From Lactiplantibacillus mudanjiangensis (lineage in GTDB: Bacteria > Bacillota > Bacilli > Lactobacillales > Lactobacillaceae): a stretch of DNA of 64,000 bases. Made by a program: the position numbers and the translations under genes. A model generated the notes under the pieces. That model saw nothing but the letters and a program-made list of their open reading frames with translations, searched no databases and was not told the DNA's origin. Shown in pieces: positions 17,070 through 25,217 of the stretch (the first letter of the stretch is position 1; the number at the start of each line of letters is the position of its first letter). Location: the NCBI RefSeq assembly GCF_005405385.1, contig NZ_BJDY01000002.1, positions 496,001 to 560,000 on the forward strand, read 5' to 3'.

Positions 17070-17084
17070 ATGACCAAAAGTCAC
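17070..17084. promoter_or_regulatory. Candidate TetR operator (third copy)
   Basis: ATGAC-CAAAA-GTCAC matches the two operators at 19034 and 19156 except for the last base. It overlaps the stop codon of the flavodoxin and lies about 40 bp before the tetR start, so it may give local autoregulation. Confidence 0.6.
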
Positions 17085-17671
17085 TTTACTATTACCATTT
17101 TTTGTAACCACTGTTTAAACGCTTGAGTTGTCTTCGCTAGCTCAATATCGTGAACGGTGTAATTGGGTAGCATTCGAGTTGATGCTGGCGTTAACTTATT
17201 TAGAACAATTTGGGTATCGCCAGCACCATACCCAGCATTTGTTGAAAATGAGGCCACCCGTTTATTAGCCAGCTGTTGACCCATTTGTGCTAAAAATTGA
17301 TACATTGGATTGGCCGGCGTCATGGCCCAAATCGGATGACCTAGTAAAATCAATTGATACTGATCTAACGATGGAAAATCACTCAAATCAAGAATTGGCC
17401 ACTGTTGGGACTCACGTTCTTCAGTTGCTCGTGCGACACTCGCGGCATAATTGGCCGGGTACGGTTGTTGCACCACCAATTCATATCGATCGGCTCGCAA
17501 TACGTCACTGGCTAGCTGCGCTTGAGCTTCCGTGTTTCCACTTCTAGAAAAGTAAATAATTAATGTCGACGCCTGGCTAGTTAGTTGTCGTACTGGTGCT
17601 TGAGCTAAATTCGTATCCGCACCGTCTGATTGAGCACCACGCCCTTTTGGTAGTTGCGCAAAGTTTATCAT
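17081..17671 (-). CDS. Flavodoxin with N-terminal extension
   Basis: 196 aa. A 35-residue hydrophilic extension precedes the flavodoxin core. The FMN phosphate loop is IIYFSRSGNTEAQA and the second loop is LLGHPIWAMTPANPM. The middle of an operon: the exporter stops 19 bp upstream and tetR follows 50 bp downstream. The pairing with a DHA2 exporter under one repressor suggests a response to a redox-active or quinone-like compound. Confidence 0.88.
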   Translation of the reverse strand: MINFAQLPKGRGAQSDGADTNLAQAPVRQLTSQASTLIIYFSRSGNTEAQAQLASDVLRADRYELVVQQPYPANYAASVARATEERESQQWPILDLSDFPSLDQYQLILLGHPIWAMTPANPMYQFLAQMGQQLANKRVASFSTNAGYGAGDTQIVLNKLTPASTRMLPNYTVHDIELAKTTQAFKQWLQKMVIVK

Positions 17672-17690
17672 CTAAATCACCCTTCTTAAT

Positions 17691-19016
17691 TTAGTTTTCG
17701 GCTTTTAAAATACCAACTGAAAAGCCAACGGCAATTACTGCAAAAATCGTCATAAAAATGAGCGACCGGTTGTATGACATAACTGGATTGGTATACTGGC
17801 TAGTTAAAGCCACAACAATTGATAACCCAACGGACCCACCAATTTGATGAATCGTATTAACCACGCCAGATGCCGCGCCACTCAATGCGGATGTTGTATT
17901 CGCAACACCCGCATTCGTTAGTGCACCTAACGCCATGCCTTGGCCAATCCCAATCACAACGCCTGGTAACGCGATTGCGATCCAAAAACCTTGCTGCACA
18001 CCAATTAAGGTTGCACCTAAAACACCGGCGAACATCAATATGGTTCCGATGAAAATAATCTGCCCCACCTTCAACCGATCTGTTAACCGCGTCACCCATG
18101 CTGCGGCCAAAAATTGCGGGATCGTTTCTGGTAAAAAGCCAAGTGCAGCCAATAGCGGGGTAAATCCATAGAATCGCTGAGTCGCTAACGGCGTTAAGAA
18201 GAAGTAAGCCAAACTGACGCTCATGAAAAACCACCGCGTTAAATACGCATAACGCCGTTCCGGATCACTAAATAATGCTAATGGCATAATTGGTGATTTA
18301 GTACGATATTCGTGCATGACAAACCAAGCCAAAGTCACGATGGCGATAATTAGTGCAATTGTTCGATAGTTAGTGCCATCAATACTATAAACCAGGGTCG
18401 AAACACCAATGATTGATAGTATCGTCCCTAAAAAATCTAATTTTTCTTGCGATGTTTGTGAGACTTGCAAGGTTTTCCAAGCTAGACCAAATAGTCCTAA
18501 TCCAATTGGTACATTAATGAAAAAGCCCACTCGCCAAGATGCATACGTCGTTATTAAACCACCAATGACTAAACCAAAACTCGCCCCTAATCCACCGGCT
18601 GCGCCATAATAGGCAATCGCTTTAATTCGCATTTGACCTTCATAATTATCCATTAATAGTGCCAGTGTGCTTGGTGCTAAAATTGCTGAACCAATACCTT
18701 GCATAGCTCGCATCACAATAATCATCATTGCATTAGTCGCCATACCAACGAATAATGAACTTAAGCTAAAAACAATTAGACCAATCATAAAGAATTGTTT
18801 TCGCCCAACTAGGTCACCCGCTTTACCAGCAAATAATAGAAAGCCACCAAAAGTTAGTGCATAGGCATTGGTAATCCAAGCTAATGACTGTGTGCTTAAC
18901 GATAAGTCGGTCGCTATCTTGGCAGTACTTGTAAAAATAATTGAATTATCCAAGATAATCATGAAATAACTCAATAAAACGATTGGCAATACGATACCAA
19001 ATTTTTCTTTTTTCAT
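17691..19016 (-). CDS. MFS exporter, DHA2 (EmrB/QacA) type
   Basis: 441 aa, with about 12-14 membrane helices. Helix 1 carries the conserved acidic residue in MIILDNSIIFTSTAKIA, the loop 2-3 motif A is GKAGDLVGRKQFF, and helix 5 holds the antiporter motif GAAGGLGASFGLVIGG. It probably exports drugs or toxic metabolites in exchange for protons. It is the first gene of the exporter-flavodoxin-tetR operon, with two TetR-type operators around its promoter. Confidence 0.9.
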   Translation of the reverse strand: MKKEKFGIVLPIVLLSYFMIILDNSIIFTSTAKIATDLSLSTQSLAWITNAYALTFGGFLLFAGKAGDLVGRKQFFMIGLIVFSLSSLFVGMATNAMMIIVMRAMQGIGSAILAPSTLALLMDNYEGQMRIKAIAYYGAAGGLGASFGLVIGGLITTYASWRVGFFINVPIGLGLFGLAWKTLQVSQTSQEKLDFLGTILSIIGVSTLVYSIDGTNYRTIALIIAIVTLAWFVMHEYRTKSPIMPLALFSDPERRYAYLTRWFFMSVSLAYFFLTPLATQRFYGFTPLLAALGFLPETIPQFLAAAWVTRLTDRLKVGQIIFIGTILMFAGVLGATLIGVQQGFWIAIALPGVVIGIGQGMALGALTNAGVANTTSALSGAASGVVNTIHQIGGSVGLSIVVALTSQYTNPVMSYNRSLIFMTIFAVIAVGFSVGILKAEN

Positions 19017-19033
19017 TCTTCATCCGCCTTTTT

Positions 19034-19170
19034 ATGACTCAGGGTCATTTTTTATTTAACTTTAACGCGTCCACAAAATACTGAACGCGTTAAGGATTTA
19101 ATTAAACTTTTCATTGCTGCAAATAAAACTATAACACCAATGATTCGCAAAAACAATGACCACGAGTCAT
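19034..19170 (-). promoter_or_regulatory. Exporter operon promoter with two ATGAC-N5-GTCAT operators
   Basis: Operators ATGAC-TCAGG-GTCAT (19034-19048) and ATGAC-CACGA-GTCAT (19156-19170). The minus-strand promoter is TTGTTT (19151-19156), a 17-bp spacer and TATAGT (19128-19133). One operator abuts the -35 box; the other lies in the leader just before the SD. A 9-bp stem TTAACGCGT/ACGCGTTAA (19062-19070/19085-19093) lies in the leader between them. Confidence 0.75.
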
Positions 19171-19264
19171 ATTTGTCAAAACACACTTCAAACGCTAAAA
19201 TAGGTAAAATCTATGTCGAAAAGCTCGTTACAGTGTTGAAATTGTTATCACCAATAACCACTTT

Positions 19265-20185
19265 CTAGGCCTTTTCACTTAATTTCATCCAGTTGTCGTG
19301 AAAAATCAATGCCAATTGTTCAGTTGTCAAACCAGCATCATATAATGCTTGTGTAATCACTTTAGCCGCCCCAAATGGTGGCACGCCCAACGGTGCATCG
19401 GTCCCGTATAAAACATGGTCGGCACCAAAGAAATCAACCGTTAAGGCTAATGCTTGCGGATTTCCCAGAATCGCCGTATCTACATAGAAGCGTTTATAAT
19501 CAGCGTAGGCGTCCACCCCCTCAATGTAGCGAATCCGTTCCGCAAAGAATGGGACCATCGCACCAGCATGATGCACAATAATCTTCAAATTTGGATAGCG
19601 TTTAAAGATCCCTGCCTGAACAAGTAAATCCATCGCTTTGGTCTGTTCATACTCCCAACTAAACGTCAAACTATTCTCAGTTAAACGTTCATCAAACACG
19701 GGATGTAGCCATATTGGCAACTGCAACTTAGCCATTTTTTCAAAAATTGGTTCAAAGCTTGGATCACTAATTGGTTTGCCCATGGCCCGCGTGAATAATT
19801 GAATACCCGCTAAGCCATCTGCTGGAGCCACCTGCTCATCAATTAATCGTAGTACCGCCGCAATATCATTCATCGGTACCATGCCGACCGCGCCAACAAA
19901 GACTTGCGGATAGTCTTGTACCATTGATTGCAGTTCAATATTGGCTGCACGACATAAACTGACAATTCTCGGATCATTTGCTGGCAACAAGTCCTCAGGA
20001 TTAAGATTCACCGCTGAGATTACTTGTCGCTCATTGGGCGCTAAACTAACGATATGTTTGCCAATATCTGATAATAGTGGATGTTTCATCCACCCAGCTT
20101 GATCCAAGGCAGTTGGTACAATTTCTAAAATCTGTTGTAAAAATTTTGGTGGTAAGACATGCGCAAAAACATCAACATGAGTCAT
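19265..20185 (-). CDS. Amidohydrolase-2 (ACMSD-like) family protein
   Basis: 306 aa TIM-barrel protein of the family that includes ACMSD and related decarboxylases and hydratases. The metal site is recognisable as H9, H161 (LPIWLHP), H205/206 (IVHHAGAMVPFF) and D263 (LYGTDAP). The first histidine of the usual D-x-H-x-H motif is replaced by Phe7 (VDVFAHVLPPKF), so metal binding must differ or be weaker. It probably acts as a decarboxylase or hydrolase on an aromatic or unsaturated acid. It is monocistronic; the 20186-20414 spacer upstream shows only a loose TATTGGCT/AGCCAATA repeat. Confidence 0.8.
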   Translation of the reverse strand: MTHVDVFAHVLPPKFLQQILEIVPTALDQAGWMKHPLLSDIGKHIVSLAPNERQVISAVNLNPEDLLPANDPRIVSLCRAANIELQSMVQDYPQVFVGAVGMVPMNDIAAVLRLIDEQVAPADGLAGIQLFTRAMGKPISDPSFEPIFEKMAKLQLPIWLHPVFDERLTENSLTFSWEYEQTKAMDLLVQAGIFKRYPNLKIIVHHAGAMVPFFAERIRYIEGVDAYADYKRFYVDTAILGNPQALALTVDFFGADHVLYGTDAPLGVPPFGAAKVITQALYDAGLTTEQLALIFHDNWMKLSEKA

Positions 20186-20414
20186 TACTAATCATTATCC
20201 TTTCAAAAGCTTGCTATTAACAAATATTTGTCGTACAAAGATAAGCTCTACTTGAATCAATAATTATCTTCTATCTACAGTTTTGTGTAACACACTATAT
20301 TCATACTATTGGCTTTTTTAGAAATCGTTAGTATTACGAAATTAATCTCTATTTGGTATAGCCAATAAGCTGTTAATCAAGCATCCATGTTTTGTCGGTC
20401 ATTTTAAATACCGA

Positions 20415-20936
20415 TCAATTAATGCCGTATGATACGGCAGAATCGCGATAAAAATCTTTAACAAAATTATTCCATTGATAAGTCTGCTCCGTTGTTGGTT
20501 CAATAACAGTTGGATCAGCTAAGGCGGCGATTAAATCTGCAACGGTGGCCGTGGTATCATGATCGCGTTCAACGGCTCGCATTTTAACACCCATCGCTTT
20601 ACGAAAGACAAACTTTTCAACGCCAAAATAAGACGCAAAGAAAGTTCGCGCGGCTTGATTCAATTTAAAACCACTGGCTAACAGCTTTGTTTCGACAGTA
20701 ATCTGATCAGCGGTCAACGACGCTTTGGCTGTGCGGTGTACTGGTCGAATCGGTTTAATTTGAGTAGCCGCTTGACCATCTAACAATTGACCTAGATACT
20801 GTGTGAGTTCAGCTTTAGTTCCCGTTGTTGGCAGTTGATACTGTCGACAGAGTTGTTGCAACTCCGTTTTATACCAATAGAAACGTTGAAAGGTCGTCCG
20901 TGTCATTTTTAGATCAAACGGTGGTCTTGTTGCCAC
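20415..20936 (-). CDS. SAP-domain protein with DUF6434-like region
   Basis: 173 aa from a GTG start at 20936, with AAGGAG 9 nt upstream. The N-terminal part (about 12-52) is DUF6434-like and SAP-like (YWYKTELQQLCRQYQLPTTGTKAELTQYL, helix-turn-helix with the GTKAEL core). The C-terminal half (KLLASGFKLNQAARTFFASYFG…) is a second conserved helical module seen with SAP domains in Firmicutes. SAP domains bind nucleic acids, but the role of this protein is unknown. Confidence 0.7.
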   Translation of the reverse strand: MATRPPFDLKMTRTTFQRFYWYKTELQQLCRQYQLPTTGTKAELTQYLGQLLDGQAATQIKPIRPVHRTAKASLTADQITVETKLLASGFKLNQAARTFFASYFGVEKFVFRKAMGVKMRAVERDHDTTATVADLIAALADPTVIEPTTEQTYQWNNFVKDFYRDSAVSYGIN

Positions 20937-20999
20937 TTTGATGATCTCCTTCCTTTTGATTACTTAGTTTGCTTATGACGTTTTCAAACTAATGGTCAC

Positions 21000-21434
21000 T
21001 TACCTAACCGGCACCAACAATTCACACCAACCTTGAGCAACAAACTGTGGTTGATACCGCTCAATCACTGGCTTATCTGCCATGATCAATTGGTATTGTG
21101 CTAAATAGACTGGCAACTGTTGATAAAACGTTTGGATGGCAACCGCCGTATGCGCAACTTTAAAACAGGCATAGCGTCCACCAACTAATTGTCGCCGAGT
21201 GACTGGTTCTTTTGACTGAATGGTTGTTGCAACGCATACATCATACCGACATTGCGTAGCAGGTGTTACTTGTGGATCATCTAACGCTATTCCTAAGATT
21301 GTCGCCGCTGCAGTTAATTGCATGCGTTTCACCCACTGCTTAGCGACCTGCATGACTGCCTGGTTCTCAGGACCATATTGACCGACACGTCTAAAATAAA
21401 CGACTTGACTAGTTGGAAATTGAACTATTTTCAT
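21000..21434 (-). CDS. GyrI-like small-molecule-binding protein
   Basis: 144 aa. The pattern VVYFRRVGQYGPENQAVMQVAKQWV, a central ALDDPQVTP…CRYDVCV and a C-terminal strand with acidic or aromatic residues match the GyrI-like/SOUL-type effector-binding domain. Here it stands alone without a DNA-binding domain. Such free-standing proteins are thought to bind hydrophobic drugs or to hydrolyse some of them. It starts near a repeat (21447-21520) shared with the region at 24507. Confidence 0.75.
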   Translation of the reverse strand: MKIVQFPTSQVVYFRRVGQYGPENQAVMQVAKQWVKRMQLTAAATILGIALDDPQVTPATQCRYDVCVATTIQSKEPVTRRQLVGGRYACFKVAHTAVAIQTFYQQLPVYLAQYQLIMADKPVIERYQPQFVAQGWCELLVPVR

Positions 21435-21446
21435 GTTTTCGACTCC

Positions 21447-21520
21447 ATTATTGGACTCGGGTACCCGGTATCACTAGCATAACCCGAGTTAAAATAATTT
21501 GCTGACTTTTTTTAAAATTA
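21447..21520. repeat. Dispersed intergenic repeat, copy A
   Basis: The core CCCGGTATCACTAG-CATAAC and the following TAAAAT-AATTTG…GACTTTT match copy B at 24507-24582 with mostly transition differences. In this copy ACTCGGGT (21455-21462) and ACCCGAGT (21482-21489) also form a hairpin. No ORF. Confidence 0.6.
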
Positions 21521-21531
21521 GACCATAAATA

Positions 21532-21582
21532 AAATCGGGCGGCTATTTGACAAGATGATGTTGTCAAATAGCCGCCCGATTT
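21532..21582. terminator. Terminator of the WxL gene (long perfect hairpin)
   Basis: A perfect 22-bp stem (21532-21553 with 21561-21582, GC-rich centre CGGGCGGC) around a 7-nt loop, 12 bp beyond the WxL stop codon. Confidence 0.85.
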
Positions 21583-21593
21583 GTTTAGTCTGA

Positions 21594-23174
21594 TTAAGGC
21601 GCATCTTGCAGTGTCCAGTCTACTTCACCACTGTAATCCCCCGCATAAGTGCTTGGTGCAACTTTCAATAAAATTCCTTTACTACTCGTCCAATCAGTCG
21701 TGACCTTGGTCGTCGTCGAACCCGATTGTCGCTGCCCATTAGCAACTTCAACCGATTTGTCGGTCAAAACTTGATCTGCACTCCCATCACCCGCACGATA
21801 AACTAAATCACCAGCTAAAGTGTGTGCTGTGCCACTCGTTGTGGTTAACGGTGTCGCTGTGGCCATTAATTTCCAACTTGCACCAACTGTTCGGGTATCA
21901 TCTACCGTCACACCCCAGTCACCACTGGGCGCAAAAGTCGTCGTCTTGGTTGGGATCTCTAACTTACTGCCAAAGTCCAGGTTCCCAGTAACGCCACTCA
22001 AGCTTAACGAACCAGCATTTTTAGTCACCGTTAACGTTAGCGTTGTCGATTTAATGCCACTAGCATTAACCGCGTAGAGATCAATCGTTGTACTATCGCC
22101 GTTGGCTAATCCAGTCAGCTTGCTGGCAAGATCGGTTGTGGCCGATTTAATGTCAATGCCATCAGTACTTCCAGTGTCACCATCTTTACCCACAACATTG
22201 GCCTTTTTAATCAACCAAGCAAGAACATCACTATCACTCATGTCTTTTAACTCGCTAACATCATCCGGTAACACACTTAATTTATCCGTATCGGATGTAA
22301 TAGCCGGATCCTTTTTAACTGTCGTGGTATAAGTTCCATAATCACCAAACTGATTACTTTCTCTTAGTTTGACGGTACTACCACCGATTAATTTGGTGTC
22401 GCCAAGATCAAAAACAGTCGTGGCATAGCTACTCGTGGTTCCAAAAGTACTCGTGAAGGTCTTCGCACCATCATTAACTGTCAAGACTGCTTTGCTCCCA
22501 TTAGCACTATACGATCCATCATTTTGATCACCCGCCAAGATGTGAGTCGTCTGGTTGGTCAAACTATCCCCTGTACTAGCATCTGCCAGTTGTGGATTCA
22601 TAGCGGTCGTATTGCTTAAAATAGCCACACAGTAATAATTAGTTTCGGTCCCTGTGGTAAATTTATAGGCAATATATAATGGCATGTCATCCTCAATACT
22701 ACTTAAATCCACACTAGCAGTATATGTCGTCCCTGACGTTGGAAATGTGAAGGACGCCCCACTGGCTGAAGTCTCCGTCGCGGCTTTAGTCAACACCGAC
22801 TTTTTAGCCGCACTCTTATCCCCACCAACCGTTGCTAAAACATCAATACCTACTGACTTTAATGAAGCCTTACTATCACTTAATTTTATCGACCCTTTTA
22901 ACATAAAACTAATACTGGTGGTTGAGCTGGTCACTCGATTACCACCACCGTTGGAAACCGTACCATCGGCCTTAATATTAGAAACAGTTGGATTCGTCGT
23001 AACAGAACTTCCTAAATCAGTTCCTGGCACTCGACTAGGTATGGGTGTTGAATAATAAGTTCCACCTAAGGTAGCCATCGCTGCCTGAGCTGATTGTGAC
23101 CACAGCATCAAGCCACCGATGAACATCACCATGCTTAATAGCCAAACAATTAATCGTTTATCTTTCAAACACAC
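21594..23174 (-). CDS. WxL-domain cell-surface protein
   Basis: 526 aa from the GTG at 23174, which has GGGGGA 6 nt upstream; the longer reading lacks an SD. A signal peptide (KRLIVWLLSMVMFIGGLMLW…SAQA-A) is followed by Ser/Thr-rich repeats of beta character. The C-terminal 170 residues (LDFGSKLEIPTKTTTF, GDWGVTVDDTR, final VDWTLQDAP) fit the WxL module that binds peptidoglycan non-covalently in lactobacilli and enterococci. It is probably a secreted adhesion or complex component, although the usual DUF916/WxL partner genes are absent here and it is transcribed alone. Confidence 0.85.
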   Translation of the reverse strand: MCLKDKRLIVWLLSMVMFIGGLMLWSQSAQAAMATLGGTYYSTPIPSRVPGTDLGSSVTTNPTVSNIKADGTVSNGGGNRVTSSTTSISFMLKGSIKLSDSKASLKSVGIDVLATVGGDKSAAKKSVLTKAATETSASGASFTFPTSGTTYTASVDLSSIEDDMPLYIAYKFTTGTETNYYCVAILSNTTAMNPQLADASTGDSLTNQTTHILAGDQNDGSYSANGSKAVLTVNDGAKTFTSTFGTTSSYATTVFDLGDTKLIGGSTVKLRESNQFGDYGTYTTTVKKDPAITSDTDKLSVLPDDVSELKDMSDSDVLAWLIKKANVVGKDGDTGSTDGIDIKSATTDLASKLTGLANGDSTTIDLYAVNASGIKSTTLTLTVTKNAGSLSLSGVTGNLDFGSKLEIPTKTTTFAPSGDWGVTVDDTRTVGASWKLMATATPLTTTSGTAHTLAGDLVYRAGDGSADQVLTDKSVEVANGQRQSGSTTTKVTTDWTSSKGILLKVAPSTYAGDYSGEVDWTLQDAP

Positions 23175-23635
23175 GCTATCTCCCCCTAAGGTCGCTGTCA
23201 ATTCTAGCGTTAGAATCAACGATTATATCTAGTGAGGCTGTTTATTTCAATACATCTGCCAGTTGTCACAAACATCCTCCAAAGACAAAAAAGCCACTTT
23301 CAAAAACTAAAAGTCAGCTAATTAACTTCTTTCCGATTAACGCCCTTTATTCATAATTAGTTTACCACGTTCACAATTAATAGTAAATTTTTTATAGTCT
23401 GTTTATTAAGCATTTATATAGCATATTCGCACCATTAAATTATGAGTAACCATCAAAACATGCTGTATCACCTAATTTTTTAGTCATTAAAATTTATTTG
23501 TTGAAGCATCACAACACCCAGCTGTTACCAGAGTTAGTTAGCTAACCATTTTAACATTATTATTTTATATGTTACCTTTAATTATCGTTATCCCTGAGAT
23601 TTTAACTGAATTAGTTAATGAACAAGTTTCAAGTC
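23175..23635. other. Intergenic region without a gene
   Basis: AT-rich spacer between divergent units. It contains the SD of the WxL gene (complement of TCCCCCT, 23181-23187) and, presumably, its promoter. No coding frame or clear hairpin was found. Confidence 0.5.
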
Positions 23636-23703
23636 TTGACAGCATTTATATATCACACTATGATATATCCATAAAAGTTATATCGCATCGTGATATAGGA
23701 GGG
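23636..23703 (+). promoter_or_regulatory. PadR promoter with two tandem operators
   Basis: A near-consensus promoter: TTGACA (23636-23641), 17 bp, TATGAT (23659-23664). Two palindromes of the same type, ATATCACACTATGATAT (23650-23666) and ATATCGCATCGTGATAT (23680-23696), overlap the -10 box and directly precede the SD AGGAGGG. The arrangement predicts tight autorepression. Confidence 0.8.
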
Positions 23704-23708
23704 TTGAA

Positions 23709-24005
23709 ATGACTGAAACCGCATTTTACATTTTGTTATCGCTCTTAGAGCCGCGCCATGGCTATGGCATTATTCAACACGTTCAATCCATTACCAATGG
23801 TCGCATCACACTAGGTGCCGGAACTGTCTATGGTACTTTAAAGAAGTTACAAAAGGCCGAATTAATCAAGCTCATTGCCGATACAACCGACAAGAAAGTC
23901 TATCAAGTGACCACTGCCGGTTACCAACAATTAAAAGCTGAACAACAACGATTGCAAGAATTACTACACAACGCGGAGGTGCTTAATGATGTTGAAAACG
24001 CATAA
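23709..24005 (+). CDS. PadR-family transcriptional regulator
   Basis: 98 aa: the winged-helix PadR core only (FYILLSLLEPRHGYGI, then ITLGAGTVYGTLKKLQKAELI and the wing KKVYQVTTAGYQQL). Short PadR proteins of this type act with DUF2812 membrane proteins, whose gene overlaps the end of this one by 20 bp. It is probably autoregulated by the two operators at 23650 and 23680. Confidence 0.9.
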   Translation: MTETAFYILLSLLEPRHGYGIIQHVQSITNGRITLGAGTVYGTLKKLQKAELIKLIADTTDKKVYQVTTAGYQQLKAEQQRLQELLHNAEVLNDVENA

Positions 24006-24504
24006 ATTATTTTTAATCTGGCAGAGTGACAAAGAAGCTCAGTATCTGACCGACATGCTTCATCAAGGCTACAAACTTCGTAAGGCACGATTCATTACCC
24101 AAACCTTTGAAAAAACGCAATCAACTGATGGCACCATTCAACTGGATTACCAAACAGATTCAGACTTAACCGACTATTTAGCGATTGCGAAAGCAGCCGG
24201 CTGGGAACTCTTAACCACCTATCCCGCCTTACAAGGAAAATGGCTGTACCTATACCATCCCGATGTACAAGCTCAACTTTACACCGATCAGCAGTCAAGA
24301 ATCGATTTATTCACTCGAATTCGTAACCACTGGACGGCATTTGGTGTATTAATGATCTTGCTTTTAATAGGACCATCTTTTATGAACCAGATGACGCTTT
24401 CGAGAAGCATCGCGCCGATGATCTTGATCATTGCATACCTATACAACTTTGTTAACCTGACCTACCGAATTCATATATTAAAAAACACAACTAAAGATCT
24501 TTGA
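23986..24504 (+). CDS. DUF2812 membrane protein
   Basis: 172 aa. The soluble N-terminal domain (about 1-100, with LTDYLAIAKAAGWELL and GKWLYLY) is the DUF2812 signature and is followed by two membrane helices (about 114-130 and 137-155). It is translationally coupled to padR, with the SD GGAGGTG inside the padR 3' end. DUF2812 proteins are often paired with PadR, and the function is unknown; a cell-envelope stress sensor is a guess. A paralogue lies at 24653. Confidence 0.85.
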   Translation: MMLKTHKLFLIWQSDKEAQYLTDMLHQGYKLRKARFITQTFEKTQSTDGTIQLDYQTDSDLTDYLAIAKAAGWELLTTYPALQGKWLYLYHPDVQAQLYTDQQSRIDLFTRIRNHWTAFGVLMILLLIGPSFMNQMTLSRSIAPMILIIAYLYNFVNLTYRIHILKNTTKDL

Positions 24505-24506
24505 AT

Positions 24507-24582
24507 TAATTATTGAATGGGCGTCAATGCCCGGTGTCACTAGTATAGCTTGAGCTAAAATTAATTGATTAACTTTTATGAC
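24507..24582. repeat. Dispersed intergenic repeat, copy B
   Basis: Matches copy A at 21447-21520 from TTATTG through CCCGGTGTCACTAGTATAGC to TAAAATTAATTGATTAACTTTT. It lies between the first DUF2812 gene and the remnant of a second padR gene. Confidence 0.6.
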
Positions 24583-24587
24583 ATAAA

Positions 24588-24656
24588 CCTATCAAAGTCA
24601 CGGTGAGTGGTATTCACCAACTAAAAGCTAAACAACACGGAGGTGTTCGATCATGA
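24588..24656 (+). pseudogene. Remnant of a second padR gene (C-terminal end only)
   Basis: The frame reads …KVTVSGIHQLKAKQH before diverging and ending at TGA 24654-24656. This aligns with VYQVTTAGYQQLKAEQQ at the end of the intact PadR, and the DNA is similar too (CTATCAA…CAAC-TAAAAGCT-AACAAC). It immediately precedes the second DUF2812 gene exactly as padR precedes the first, so it is the end of a duplicated padR whose remainder was lost. Confidence 0.65.
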
Positions 24657-25159
24657 AACGTAAATTCAACCTATTTCCGGTTTGGCAATTTGAACGCGAG
24701 GCTCAGTATCTGACTAGTATGTTGCAACAAGGTCTTAAAATTATTGACACGACAACTTTTGTAATCAATTTCGAAAACGTTGCCCCACAATCAGGAATCA
24801 TCCGTCTTGACTATCAATTAAATACCGATATGGATGACTACTTACACCTTACACAAGCTAACGGCTGGCAACTACTAACAACACTACCAGCTTTAAATGG
24901 TCGTTGGCTCTATTTATATAACGCTGATTCTCAAGCCCAACTATATTCAGACAATTATTCCAAAATTGATTTGCTAATCCGCCTACGTCGCCGATGGACG
25001 CTAATTGCGCTAGCAGCCATCCTATTTTCAAGCTACATGGCCATTCTTGGCGATTCAGTGTCATTTGCTAGCTGGCCGATTGGTCTCATTTTCATGCTTT
25101 ATCTCATCAACTTTCTAGCTTTTTCTCGCCAAATTTACGTTTTAAAACTCGCCTTATAA
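24653..25159 (+). CDS. DUF2812 membrane protein, second copy
   Basis: 168 aa, clearly paralogous to the 23986 gene: LFPVWQFEREAQYLTSMLQQGLKI and MDDYLHLTQANGWQLL…NGRWLYLYNADSQAQLYSD correspond segment by segment. Two C-terminal membrane helices. A strong SD (CGGAGGTG) lies in the remnant padR end. It is probably transcribed from the same padR promoter; no new promoter is obvious in the 148-bp gap. Confidence 0.82.
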   Translation: MKRKFNLFPVWQFEREAQYLTSMLQQGLKIIDTTTFVINFENVAPQSGIIRLDYQLNTDMDDYLHLTQANGWQLLTTLPALNGRWLYLYNADSQAQLYSDNYSKIDLLIRLRRRWTLIALAAILFSSYMAILGDSVSFASWPIGLIFMLYLINFLAFSRQIYVLKLAL

Positions 25160-25161
25160 TC

Positions 25162-25217
25162 AAAAATGGATCATTCAATTCACCTTTGTATCAGGATAAA
25201 TTGAATGGTCCATTTTT
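25162..25217. terminator. Bidirectional terminator between convergent genes
   Basis: AAAAATGGATCATTCAATT (25162-25180) pairs with AATTGAATGGTCCATTTTTTT (to 25217). It ends both the DUF2812 and the antiporter transcripts. Confidence 0.85.

Noticed and set aside
20307-20367. TATTGGCT/AGCCAATA inverted repeat upstream of the amidohydrolase.
   Set aside because: Long loop, AT-rich setting and no promoter overlap; not distinguishable from chance.
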